DNA from: Onthophagus taurus
Taxonomy: Eukaryota > Arthropoda > Insecta > Coleoptera > Scarabaeidae
Assembly (NCBI RefSeq): GCF_036711975.1
Contig: NC_091976.1
Span: forward strand, 23,808,001-23,872,000
Reading direction: 5' to 3'
DNA length: 64,000 nucleotides
Positions 11,561-22,329 of the stretch are shown piece by piece. A model generated the notes under the pieces. The model saw nothing but the letters and a program-made list of their open reading frames with translations, made no database searches and had not been told where the DNA came from. Every line of letters begins with the position of its first letter. Position 1 is the first letter of the stretch. The translations under genes were made by a program, and so were the position numbers.

Positions 11561-12400
11561 CTGCAAAAGAAATAAAAGTAAAAACGTTAATTTGATCGTT
11601 TTAAAAATGACACAACAGCTACTAATTATAGCTTATAATAATTAAGAACCAGAGCTACTTTAATGACCACCCGGGAAATATGCTCTAATTAAGCGTTAGT
11701 GACAGTATTTAATCGCTTTATCTTGTGAAAAGAATGAGCCCAAGGTTGTCGAAGTTGCAAATAATTGTGAAAATAAATTTCAAATAGATATTGAATGAAA
11801 ATTTAATATTTCTTCTTTTTCTGAACTAGAATTCCAAAGATATTTAAGTGTAACATTTTTGTATGTAAAAGTCGTGCTTTACCACTTTCGTATGCAAACG
11901 AAGAATCTCGGTACCGTTTCTTCTCAAAACGAACCGAAATTCAATCACTTCCTTTTTATATTTTAATATTCCCAAGCATGAATGATAATACCGTTTTGTT
12001 GTGTTGTTACAAGATGGAATAATAATGATAAAAATTAATTTTATAACTTACCGGTTAATCTAGCTTGTTTATTATAAGGTTTCAACACGTTATCCAAAGA
12101 CCTCCTTTTCTTATTCACTTTCACCTTTCCATTTTCTTTCATTTTTTCAAAATTCTTTTCCAATTCTAAAATATCCACATCGTATCTATCTAATAATCGT
12201 TTCCGATCGCACTCGAATTGCTCATCCAGCATCCGTTTCGTTTCTTCGGGATTCGAAGGGCCGAACAAACACTTTTTAACTTCTTTAGCTTTCTCTTCGT
12301 TTTTACAAACATTTTCTGCGTTATCTTTTTCAAGATCTCCGACGGGCAGGAGTCTTCTTTGGCAAAGAATCACGTTTAAATTCATTTGGACCAACGACAT
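11493..12400 (-). CDS. dap: Dacapo-like CDK inhibitor (p21/p27 Cip/Kip family)
   Basis: Two exons, 12400-12052 and 11560-11493, encode 138 residues. The start is the first ATG downstream of the predicted TSS. The family binds cyclin-CDK complexes in the nucleus and drives cell-cycle exit. The CDI domain is visible at about 42-80: KKCLFGP at 42-48 is the cyclin-binding LFG motif, followed by a charged linker helix and RYDVDIL at 72-78, in the place of the WNFDF kinase-binding motif (Trp replaced by Tyr). NKKRR at about 96-100 is a likely nuclear signal. After splicing, residues 112-124 read QARLTDIFQVRKR, a PIP degron. Splice signals are G|GTAAGT and TTTTGCAG|A, with an intron of 491 bp. It is shorter than Drosophila Dacapo (about 245 residues) and divergent. 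Family assignment is firm; one-to-one orthology is inferred. Confidence 0.85.
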
Positions 12401-12511
12401 GATTAACTTGAAACTTTAATTATTTTTATTAAAATTCGATATTTTCACTTCGTAATTTTTTTTTGACGAAACTTTTACTTGGTGTTCGTCAACGCCACGA
12501 AAATAAGAACG

Positions 12512-12548
12512 CTCTGAGCACGTTGATGGCAAGTTAGTGTATTTATGG
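12512..12548 (-). promoter_or_regulatory. Predicted core promoter of the CDK-inhibitor gene
   Basis: On the minus strand a TATA-like CATAAATA occupies 12547-12540, and an arthropod initiator-like TCAGAG lies at 12517-12512. The spacing of about 31 bp from TATA to the initiator A (12515) is ideal. This would give a 5' UTR of about 115 nt before the ATG at 12400. A CCAAT box (AACCAATG) lies about 70 bp further upstream. This is inference from motif spacing only. Confidence 0.5.
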
Positions 12549-12599
12549 GCGCCCCACCACCAACGCCGTTTGCTGCCGTTAAGGAACCAATGAAATGAA

Positions 12600-13230
12600 T
12601 GAATGGGGCCAAAAAACTTGGCTTTTTTTTGAGAATAGATAATTGTTTTGTTAAATTGTTATTTAATTTGCTTTTCTTCTAAAATAATGAAAAAAGTTGA
12701 GTTAAAAAGGTATCGTGAACGTTAAAATGTACTTAGATAAATTAGATTTTTTGTTGTTTACGGTGTTTTATAACATACAAATGTTGTTAAGATATTTTTA
12801 TTGATGTTTTTTATTAACTAATCAAAACAACCAAATCTATTTACAATTGATTTATTTTTTAATAAACAGTTTACTTCTTTAGTATTTTAAATCCAATAAA
12901 ATTGTCATATTCTGTAATAAAAAGAACCTCAAGCTCATGTGAACCCGTTATGGAGGCGAATTAAAAAAAAAGCTTTATATCAATATGAAAAGAACACACT
13001 TTGAGCTATCAAAATCGCGGTTTTGTCCGGTCAATATCATTTGGCGCTAGCTAACAAATACGGCTAATAAACAACCCTACATACAGAATCGGTAGATTGG
13101 CTTTTTCAATACAACTTTTTTGTTTGATAGGAACAAAAACTAAAGTAATTAGGAAATTTTCTGCTCTTTCTATAGGTACATAACAAAAATCGAATACGAG
13201 ATTTGAAAACTATTTCTTTTGTAAAAACAG
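12600..13230. other. Noncoding spacer upstream of the CDK-inhibitor gene
   Basis: AT-rich sequence with no supported gene. From about 13040 it grades into diverged versions of the following satellite. Confidence 0.3.
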
Positions 13231-15220
13231 TCCTACTTAGCATAAAATCACTTTTAGTATAATATCCTATATGATACGGACGAAACTCCAAGACCATATA
13301 GAATCTATAGGCAATTTTATGGTTTATGCAGTTTACTTGATAACATGATTGCACAAGCATTGTTTCTCCAAAAACTGCAAAAACCGCGTATAATTACTAT
13401 ATGTCAATATTTAGAGCGTCATAACTTTCTTATATTGTTACAGGCAAAACTGTGAGAGCACATAGAATCTATAAGAAATGTTCTGCTCTACAGTGCGTTA
13501 ATTAATTATCATACCCGACATCATCATTGCATGTATGCAACCAAAATCACAGTATTTATTTTATAATACGCGATTTACTTATTGCAATACCAATACTGTG
13601 ATATTGGTTGCATACTTGCAATGATGACGTAGCGTACGATAATTAATTAACACACTGTATGTAGTGATATATAACTTTAGTAGATCGTATGGTTGCACAA
13701 GGACTTTTCCCCAAAGACTGCAAAAACTGCGTATAATTACTGTATATAAATGTTTACGGCGTCATAACTTTCTTATATGATACGGACAAAACTCGGTGAC
13801 CATATAAAATCTATAGAAAATTTGCCGCTCTATACAGTGGTATACAACTTTAGTAGATCGCATGGTTGCATAAGCATTTTCCCCCAAAAACTGCAAAAAC
13901 CGCGTGTAATTACCGTATGTCAATATTCACAGCGTCATAACTTTCTTATATGATACTGACAAAACTGTGTAATCATAAAGAATCAATAGGAAATTTTCCG
14001 CTTTATACAGTGGTATACAACTTTAATAGCTCGCATGGTTGCACAAGGATTTTCCCCCCAAAAACTGTAAAAATCGCGTATAATTACCGTATGTCAATAT
14101 TCGCAGCGTCATAATTTTCTTATATGATACTGACAAAGCTGTGTAATCATATGGAATCAATAGGAAATTTGCCGCTCTATACAGTGGTATACAACTTTAG
14201 TAGATCACATGCTTGCACAAGGATTTTCAACCCAAAAACTGCAAAAACCGCGTATAATTATCGTATATCAATATATAGAGCGTCATAACTTTCTTATATG
14301 ATACTGACAAAACTGCGCAACCATATAGAATCAATAGAAAATTTCCCCCTCTATACAGTGGTATACAACTTTAATAGATCGCATGGTTGCACAAGGATTT
14401 GCCCCCCAAAAACTGCAAAAACCGCGTATAATTACCGTATGTCAATATATAGAGCGTCATAACTTTCTTATATGATACTGACAAAACTGCGTAACCATAT
14501 AAAATCAACAGGAAATTTGCCGCTCTATACAGTGGTATACAACTTTAATAGATCGCATGGCTGCACAAGGATTTCCCCCCCAAAAACTGCAAAAACCGCG
14601 TATAATTACCGTATGTCAATATATAGAGCGTCATAACTTTCTTATATGATACTGACACAACTGCGTAACTATATAGAATCAATAGGAAATTTTCCGTTCT
14701 ATACAGTGGTATACAACTTTAGTAAATCGCATGGTTGCATAACCATTTTCCTCCAAAAACTGCAAAAACCGCCTATAATTACCGTATGTCAATATATAGA
14801 ACGTCATAACTTTCTTAGATGATACTGACAAAACTGTATAATCATATAGAATCAATAGGAAATTTTCCGCTCTATACAGTGGTATACAACTTTAATAGAT
14901 CGCATGGTTGCACAAGGATTTTCCCTTCAAAAACTGCAAAAACCGCGTATAATTACCGTATGTCAATATATAGAGCGTCATAACTTTCTTATATGATACT
15001 GACAAAACTGCGCAACCATATAGAATCAATAGGAAATTTCCCCCTCTATACAGTGGTGTACAACTTTAGTAGATCGCATGGTTGCATAACCATTTTTCCC
15101 ACAAAAACTGCCATATGTAAATGTTTACGACATCATAAATTCCCTATATGATACAGGAAAAACTGTGAGACCATATAGAATCCGCATGAAATTTTCTGCT
15201 CTATAATTTTTCCATCAAAA
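13230..15220. repeat. Satellite array 5, ~174-bp monomers
   Basis: About eleven to twelve copies of a 173-174-bp monomer. Landmarks are AAAAACTGCAAAAACCGCGT, then GAGCGTCATAACTTTCTTAT, then CTCTATACAGTGGTATACAA. The last recurs near 13833, 14007, 14180, 14353, 14526, 14699, 14874 and 15047. Copies in the middle are the most alike and the edge copies are diverged, as expected from unequal exchange. A MITE (13491-13657) has inserted into an early monomer. Confidence 0.9.
13491..13657. mobile_element. MITE with long TIRs at a TA site (Tc1/mariner-like)
   Basis: The 167-bp element starts CAGTGCGTTAATTAATTATC and ends with the inverted copy ...AATTAATTAACACACTG. The arms match over roughly 60 bp each, including a shared CATCATTGCA.GTATGCAACC block. 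It is flanked by TA on both sides (13489-13490 and 13658-13659). Removing it restores the satellite monomer ...CTCTA-TGTAGTGATATATAAC..., so the insertion is younger than the array. A shorter relative is at 42790. Confidence 0.8.
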
Positions 15221-17435
15221 CCAATGCGCTCCACATTGACAAGAAAGCATGTAATGTCTCAATTCTCCAGGAATAACGAAAATGCAAACATAGACTCATA
15301 TAATTCATCGTGATGATCTTAAAAAGAGCTATACTCATACGTTGACAATAATATAAACATAACTACCTCAAGTGATTCAGTTATTTTATACACCATTAGA
15401 TTTCTCCATACAAGATGCTTATTATGTAATCGTAGTCATGCAAATATCTCACAATAGCAAAAGAACCACAAGGTTAGCCAGTAAGTTATTCAAGGAAATA
15501 TTTTGTAAATATCTTATCGCATAGTTACAGAGGGGACATTGTAATACACACTCGAAACATCTCTTGAAATACCTGAGGTTGCTTATTCTTACTGTCTCTT
15601 CAATAACCAGAGAAAGGTAATTAGAGTTCTATGTGGTTTCAAATCTTGTTCCCAATACAAGATAAATGTTATTTCTACAATTATTTATCATTCCTTTTGT
15701 TTTTTAATCCCAAGTAATTAATTATCGCTTAAAAAACTTGAATAATTTAGTAATGCTTGTTTTAAAATTGTAAAACCATACTCGCTTTTGTCCGTTCTAA
15801 TCAAAAGTAAACATTCTGCACAATGTTTATACAAGATAACAAGAATAAACGTTTATTGTTAAACGATATCGTTAATTTATTCTTATTGGATAATAAAAAT
15901 CAAAAAATAAATGTAGAGTTCATTAATATTTCTTTCTTTTGGTGCTCTTTATAAAGGTGGTGAAAAATACGTTGAAATTCCGAAATCGATTAATTTTGAT
16001 TGAACGAGCACCGAACGGAAGTACTATCGGACACAATTACGTCTCGCCCGTTAGGTTTATATTATTTACGTTATTTTTGGGGGAGTGAAGTGAAACTAAG
16101 CAATATACCACGATATATAGCGGGAATAAAGGGCAGGGAACCACCCCCAAACTAATTTCACACGTTCTCCGACTATCCGTAAATGCATTAATATTAATTG
16201 CATTCTCAAATTGATTTTATCTTAACGACATCAATAAAATTTATTGTGAGAGAACGTTTCTAGTAATGTTTATTTTAAATTCTATTTATTTATTTATATA
16301 AAAATTGTACTTTTTCGCCTTAACATAGGCAACCAAATTTGTTATCGTGGTTGCATAAAATAAAAGATATCAATAATTTTGTGTTTATTTATAATAAAGA
16401 TTTTAAAAAGGAATAAAAAATTTGTATCCGTTGGGATAGGACATAGAATGGGGGCGTTTTTAGTGACCGGAAGTGGGGCATTGACGGTAAGGTACGAATG
16501 CTCGTTACGCTTCGTCGAGAAAGACGGTTAGGATCATGCACCATAACGCACCGGATTTTAAAAATTCTCACATAAATTAACTTAAAAGAGATAAAACTAA
16601 ATCATTAAACTAGTATTGTAAAAATTAAAAAAAAATCTTTACAATTTTACAATTACAAATCATTATATTTATGTTTGCATAGTAAAAAATAAAAGTTGTA
16701 TTTATGCTTATAAAGTAAAAGGTATAATTTATCATTTTGCAGTAAATAGAAGGTATGAATGACATCCAGGTGAATGATGCGCTCTGTTGGAAAGCATTAT
16801 TGCCCATGATGTATCATCCAGGTGTTGATATGATGACGCCAATTGAATAAAAACGTTTTTGATAGGCACGTGGCAGACACCCGCATACCTTTTTAGAAAC
16901 GATTAGTAAAATTAGTTAATACTGCCTGAACACGTGGTTAGATTCCTTAAAATTCAGCTGCATGTTAAAAAAATTTACATATCAACCTCTTCATCAAAAT
17001 CTTTTTGATAACAAAATTTAACAAACATACCAAAAATTAGACCATTAGTAAATTAGTATGCTCATAGTTTATTAATTAATTAATGAACGAAAATGTTTAA
17101 ATTTAATGAACTTATTTAACCTTGTTGATTTATTGACTAAAAATATCCGAATTTCTAATTTAATAATTCCGCGGAACTAATTTGTAAATTTTTAATATTG
17201 AATCTAATTGATCATGTAACGACAAAATATATCCACTAATAAAAAGTTTAAAAATACAATATCCTTTAATTCGTATTCTAAATTTTGATTAATTTGATTA
17301 ATAATACGTCATAAAAATTTTGACGTTAAACGTCAAAATGTCGTTTAAGGTTATGTTATCAATTAATATCATTTGTGGTGTTTTATAAGTTATAAGTTGA
17401 ATATGTATGATATATTTATACAGAAAACAAATGTA
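15221..17435. other. Noncoding region, possible regulatory sequence
   Basis: No gene found. The stretch near 15950-16160 is richer in GC and less repetitive than its neighbours. Two CAGGTG E-boxes lie 52 bp apart at 16767-16772 and 16819-16824. These features would fit an enhancer, but motif content alone does not prove one. Confidence 0.3.
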
Positions 17436-17439
17436 TGAG

Positions 17440-18590
17440 ATGCCCAAAAAGCGTCAGAATGATAAGATTTGTCCCCGGATCATATAAATGCTTGAGATCA
17501 AACAGTGGAATGATTAGTGTAGTAGGTAAGGAAATTCATGCGGGATTTTTGTCCCTTCGTTAGAGGTTGAAGAATACTACCGCTTGCCAGATCAATTAAC
17601 TATTTTTTCTGCGGAGGCTTACTTACGCCATCTTAAGAGCAATTGCTCAATCTTTGGAAATAGAAATCCCCTACTTAAGTGATAATTATAACAGATTACC
17701 GAAGCTCACTCGAGCGTATTAAGAACCCAAACCTTAATAAGCAATCCTTATAAATCCTTTGCAATCGGCAAGATATTGATGACACAAATCAAATAAAATT
17801 AGTACCAACCTACGTTACAAAAACTTCCATTTTTCAAAAAAGTTCCCTTTGTATCTACACTGTTATTACTAGACTGAGAATAGGACATGTGCCCACCTAT
17901 TTGTTTAAAATTAGAATTAAAGATACCCCACAATGCAAATGTGGGGAAGAGGGTGATCTAGACTCTAGACCGTACCTTTTTCGCCTATCCAAGATCTCTA
18001 ATCAACGACAGAAACTATTTGCAGGTCTATTTAAGAAACATATACCAATTATAAGGTCATTGCAGCAAATTGTACCCTTAACACAATGTTCTGTAACATT
18101 TTTGCTCCCAGATGCATCAATGTAGAGAATTTTTCAAAAATGTATAGATGCATGATATAGAAAAGCTTTTACAACAAAAGTTGTAGCAAATTATACCCTT
18201 AACACAATGCCATCCAACGTTTTTGCTCCCAGATGCATCAATGTAGAGAATTTTTCACAATACAGAAAAACTTTTATAACAAAACTTGTAACAATTTACC
18301 AATTAACCTGGTATCATTGCTAACTACCGGCTCATTTGAGATATACTTCATGTTGTTTGAATATGTTAAATCTGCTCTACTTGATAATAGTATCATAAAA
18401 GTCTGGTCACCACGTAAAATCATTTCTACTTGTGTTTGTTTGTTGTTTGCAGAATTGTCGTATTTTATATTTGTAAATATTGTAAGAAATAAAATCTACA
18501 GGACAAAAAGTTTTAAGAGCAGGGAGCCAAAGAAACAAGAAAGTATACAATACAACAAGAGTCAGTGGAAACTCTGTAGCTGGAAATGAT
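17440..18590 (+). mobile_element. Decayed LINE 3' end (RNase H and C-terminal zinc region)
   Basis: The plus strand at about 17590-17690 reads DQLTIFSAEAYLRHLKSN, resembling the RNase H domain of LINE polyproteins. At 17860-18090 it reads RLRIGHVPTYLFKI, then CKCGEEGD, then RQKLFAGLF, the usual C-terminal order in LINEs with a domestic RNase H. The two parts are separated by stops and frameshifts. An 80-bp direct repeat (18060-18140 and 18183-18262, sharing GCTCCCAGATGCATCAATGT) forms the putative 3' UTR. A similar tail occurs at about 40230-40320. This is a non-functional relic. Confidence 0.6.
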
Positions 18591-18599
18591 ATAAACGAG

Positions 18600-19200
18600 G
18601 AAACTCCAAAACCTAACTAAATGTCCATCAATCAACTTATAAATTAATTTTGGGGCAATACAATTAATTGGTTAAATTTCTTCTAATTAAATTATCTTTA
18701 GTATTTAGCTGCGTCATTGGGAATTAGAATTATAAGAGGAACTATACTAGAAAGTATAACAGTAACCATAACTCATGATTGTTAATTAAGGACATCTTAG
18801 AGAAGGAAAAGCAATTAAAAGATCAAGACCAATAATAAAGATTGATGAATATCAATAGAACGTAATTAACAAGATGTGTTTGCCGATTTTAAAATAAAAA
18901 ACATCACAAATTAACTTAAAAAAGGATATTTAATATACTTAAAATTTAATTAAAAACTAAATAAATGAGTATTTACAAAGTATTTCGAAAAGAAATTTAA
19001 TCTCTTTTAAATCGCAACGATTTTAGCAAAACTAAGAAATAAGAAAAATACGTATACAATGCAAACATTATTAAAATCTACTTAAAATGTGAGAAAAAAT
19101 TGTGCTTAAAACTTAATTATTGTATATTTACATAAGTTAAAAATGATTTTCTTTGGTTCCTAAAAGAAAGATTGAGCAAAAATATTTTTGGAAATGCATC
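18600..19200. other. Noncoding; probable 3' UTR/flank of membrane-protein gene
   Basis: AT-rich sequence immediately downstream of the minus-strand gene ending at 19202. It presumably contains that gene's 3' UTR. No other feature is visible. Confidence 0.3.
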
Positions 19201-19201
19201 A

Positions 19202-19362
19202 TTACCGATGTGTCAAAATATAAATCATTTTCCTGGATTTATTTTTCAAGCAAAATTGGTAAATTAAAACGATAATAACTAAAAATGAGACGCTAAAAAC
19301 TCCGACGGAAGCTGAAATGATTAACGTTGTTGTTCCTTCTTCTTCATCATCTAAATTATCGG
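19202..19362 (-). CDS. Membrane-protein exon 3 (transmembrane segment and tail)
   Basis: The exon starts after TTTATAG at 19369-19363. It encodes ADNLDDEEEG, a roughly 25-residue hydrophobic stretch including VSFLVIIVLIY, then QFCLKNKSRK and a stop. Basic residues just after the hydrophobic stretch fit a type I orientation with a tail of about 15 residues in the cytoplasm. Confidence 0.7.
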
Positions 19363-21599
19363 CTATAAAATAAATTAAGTTAGGCAACTTCTTTTACACA
19401 CTTTTTTTAACTTACCCATTAATCGCCCGTTTAAATACATTTCCGTCGTTAAATCAACATCAAACAAAACCAAACTTAATCCTTCTTCATTTTTATTAAA
19501 ATCGCCCAATTTTAATTCATCAATTTTAATATTTCCACCAATCAAGGCATTAAATTCATTTAAATTTTCCTTAAAAATGTTATCAATTTCATCTTTTCCA
19601 TTAACGTTAACGTGAATGCTTTGTAATGTAATTACATCATGTAATATTTTAAATTTTAGTTCTAAATAACTCGATTCTTGTTGTATTATTAAAATAGGTT
19701 CGTACGAGTTAACACAAATCTTGTTAAATTGATCGAGATATTTAGGAGATTCCAATTCGTTATTTTCCGTGATTAAAATAAATTGATACCCAATCATCCC
19801 CATAAAACAGATTTCAACGTTTTCATCGAATTCTTTCGATTTTAAAAACGTGTGATCGTAAGTTTCAGTTACCCCGTCTCCTTTTTGATCAGTCTCGATA
19901 TTTTTTAAAAGATATTTTAAATCGTAATGAGCCAAAGTTTCTAATTTAACATTTTTCGTTAACGTTTTTAAAGCCATTTTTTCATTTTGTTTTAGATCCG
20001 GCCACAATTTCAATAAATAATCATCAAGATTGGGAGAATGTTTCTTTAAATCTTCTTGTAAGTTTTCATTTGAGTCATCTTCGACACTTACAATGTTAGC
20101 TGATTCAATTTTTTTTGATCCAATTTTTTTTGATTCAATCTTTTCTGATTCAATTTTTTCTGTTGTGATCGTAATTTTTTCGTTATTTTCAATGAAAGTA
20201 ATGTTTTCAGAATTAAATTTACCATTTCCAACGAGTTTTTCTGTCAAGATTGATACGTTTTTATTTTCTGAAGAGGTTGTTAATTCTTTGAAAGGATCAA
20301 TATCGATTATATTCGTTTTAATAGGAGAAACTGTTTTTATATCTAAACCCAAAAACTCTAAAACATCGTCTGGTTTATTAACCAATTCGTTTGGCGATGA
20401 ATTTATTATTTTTAACCATTCATCTTCTGTAATTGGTTTTAAAGTTATTATCTCAGTTAAAGGTGTTATTTGATATCCATTTTCAAGCTTTGTGGTTGTT
20501 GATTCAAGAATTATTTCTTTATTGAAATTATCTGTTAATATATTTGATGTAGATTCAAATAAAGTTTCATTTTCGGTTTCGTTCTTGATTAAAATGATAA
20601 TTTCCTCCTCAATTTTAGAATTTTCTTGAGTATCACCTTTGGAATCATTATTTTGACTAAAAAGTTTCAAATTTAATATTTCCACTGTTTTATTCCCATT
20701 TTCTTCTTCGTTCCTTTTTGAATCATTAACATCAAATTTTTCAATAATAATTTCTGCGAATCCATGTTTTCCTTTTCTTCTATTCAAATCTTTCGGTTTT
20801 TCTTTAACACTTTCTTTCTCATCCCCAATTTCATCCCCGGATCCTTCAATTTCCAAATTTCTTCCCTTAATCCCAACAAAATCATTTCCAAATCCTGATC
20901 CTTCCATCTCAAATTCCTTATTGTTACTAATCTTGTCATAAGAACCATTAAAAATGTTAACATCCTCAAAATCATCTTTATTTTCGTTATCTTCGTAATA
21001 ATAATTCTTTTCAAATCCGATTGAATTTGAATCGTGAACATCTGGTTCGTTTCTTAATGGTGGTCGTCCAGTTTTCTCTTTCTCTTCACGGTCTATCATC
21101 GAGCGTTCTATTTTTGAGGCGTTGTAAAATTTGTTCTGTTCGTTTCTTAGATATTTTACGTTGTAGATGTTGTCGGCTTGACTTTGCCACTCAAAAGCAG
21201 ACTTAGTTTGGGGTACTTGAGTTGTTTGAATTGTCGCCTCAATGGGATCTTTTGTTTCAACGGACAAGAACGAATTCGTAAAGAGGTCTAGTGGACTTGA
21301 AATTGACCCTAAAAAGTTTTTATTAATTAAAATCGTATTAAAAAAATTAATTATCTAGCGAAAAGAAAAAAAATTGTATAGGGGTGGTTTGCATAAAAGA
21401 ACCTTTAGAAAACACAAAAAGATCCAAGGGCTGAACAACACGTGCAAGTTTAAACATCTGGTCTTATTCCATGAAAGAATTTGGGCGCGAATTTTTATTT
21501 TGTACCAAAAAAGATTTTTTAGATAAATAAAATAATCTTACCCTTTACAAAAACAATTAAAATCACGATGAAAAACATTTTTTTCACTTTTTGCTTCAT
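19202..21599 (-). CDS. Uncharacterised type I membrane protein, possible proteoglycan
   Basis: Three exons, 21599-21542, 21308-19416 and 19362-19202, join in frame to 703 residues. Exon 1 encodes a signal peptide (basic start, then MFFIVILIVFVKG). The ectodomain (about 21-650) is long, acidic and mostly low-complexity, with many N-glycosylation sequons and a Lys-Ile-Glu-Ser repeat. Two Ser-Gly sites in acidic context, EMEGSGFG (Ser about 157) and EIEGSGDE (Ser about 176), match glycosaminoglycan-attachment sequences. About residues 470-640 look more ordered and may be a membrane-proximal domain that I cannot name. Exon 3 has an acidic stalk, one hydrophobic segment (about 661-690) and a short basic tail. 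Splice sites are G|GTAAG/TTTTTAG|G and G|GTAAGT/TTTATAG|C, all phase 1. I do not recognise an orthologue. Confidence 0.75.
21542..21599 (-). CDS. Membrane-protein exon 1 (signal peptide)
   Basis: ATG at 21599-21597 is followed by 19 codons and one extra base before the donor GTAAG (21541 downward). The sequence starts MKQKVKKM and continues with a hydrophobic core typical of a secretory signal. Without it the long exon 2 reading frame would lack an in-frame ATG near its start. The phase matches exon 2 exactly, which supports the join. Confidence 0.7.
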
Positions 21600-22320
21600 T
21601 TTTTAAACGATAATTCTCTTCTTTTTTTTGTCAGTTGTTGTTTGAAGTGGATGTGAACTCGCACGCTGCAAGAATTTATCTGGAGGCTGAGTTCTTCCGG
21701 TGAGGTTTATTCCTTATTTCTTCTGCGACGACTCGTCTGAGTGTGAAGTGGAGGGTCGTAAAGTTCGGTGTTTAAATGAATGCTAAGGACAAAGACGCGG
21801 AGGGGTGTCGGAGACACTTTAGTATTTGGATTGTTTTTGGGGAAAAAAGACGTCGGGCGCCGACTTATTTCCACATAATTCCTTTTTTGTAAGATTTTAA
21901 ATGATTTAAACTCTCCTTTTTCAACAAATAAACTTGATAAATAACAAATAAAAAATCTCAAGTAACTAATAGATTCATTTAAGAAGGAATTAAATAGTGA
22001 TTAAATTGTTTGTTTTTTATACTTAAGATAAAAGCTAACTGGTTCATTTTTTTTGAGAGGAAGTGAAAACAATGGGATTTAAGGTGTTTGGAGACAGTCT
22101 GATTCAGGTACAATGGTAAAGTCTAGTCGAAAAATATATTTCCGGAGAAAATGAGAAAATTAAAAAAGGTTGGCGCCTAACTTATAAAAGAACCTATACC
22201 TAAATCATTCTAGAAAAAATAACTTAAGAAGAACATTTTTAAGCTCTATTTGTCTATGTTCTATACAAAACTGTTTCCTGATTAGATTAGTTCCGGTTAT
22301 CAATTTCCGGATTAAATTTC
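21600..22320. other. 5' flank of the membrane-protein gene
   Basis: This should hold the 5' UTR and promoter of the minus-strand membrane-protein gene. A TCAG initiator-like motif lies near 21690 on the minus strand, without a convincing TATA box. The block at 21800-21870 is relatively GC-rich. No other gene is seen. Confidence 0.3.
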
Positions 22321-22329
22321 CTTCGATAT

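Noticed and set aside
20030..20473. 147-codon plus-strand ORF inside the membrane-protein exon
   Set aside because: It is a shadow of the acidic low-complexity coding strand. The minus-strand frame is open for 631 codons and joins a signal peptide and a membrane segment.
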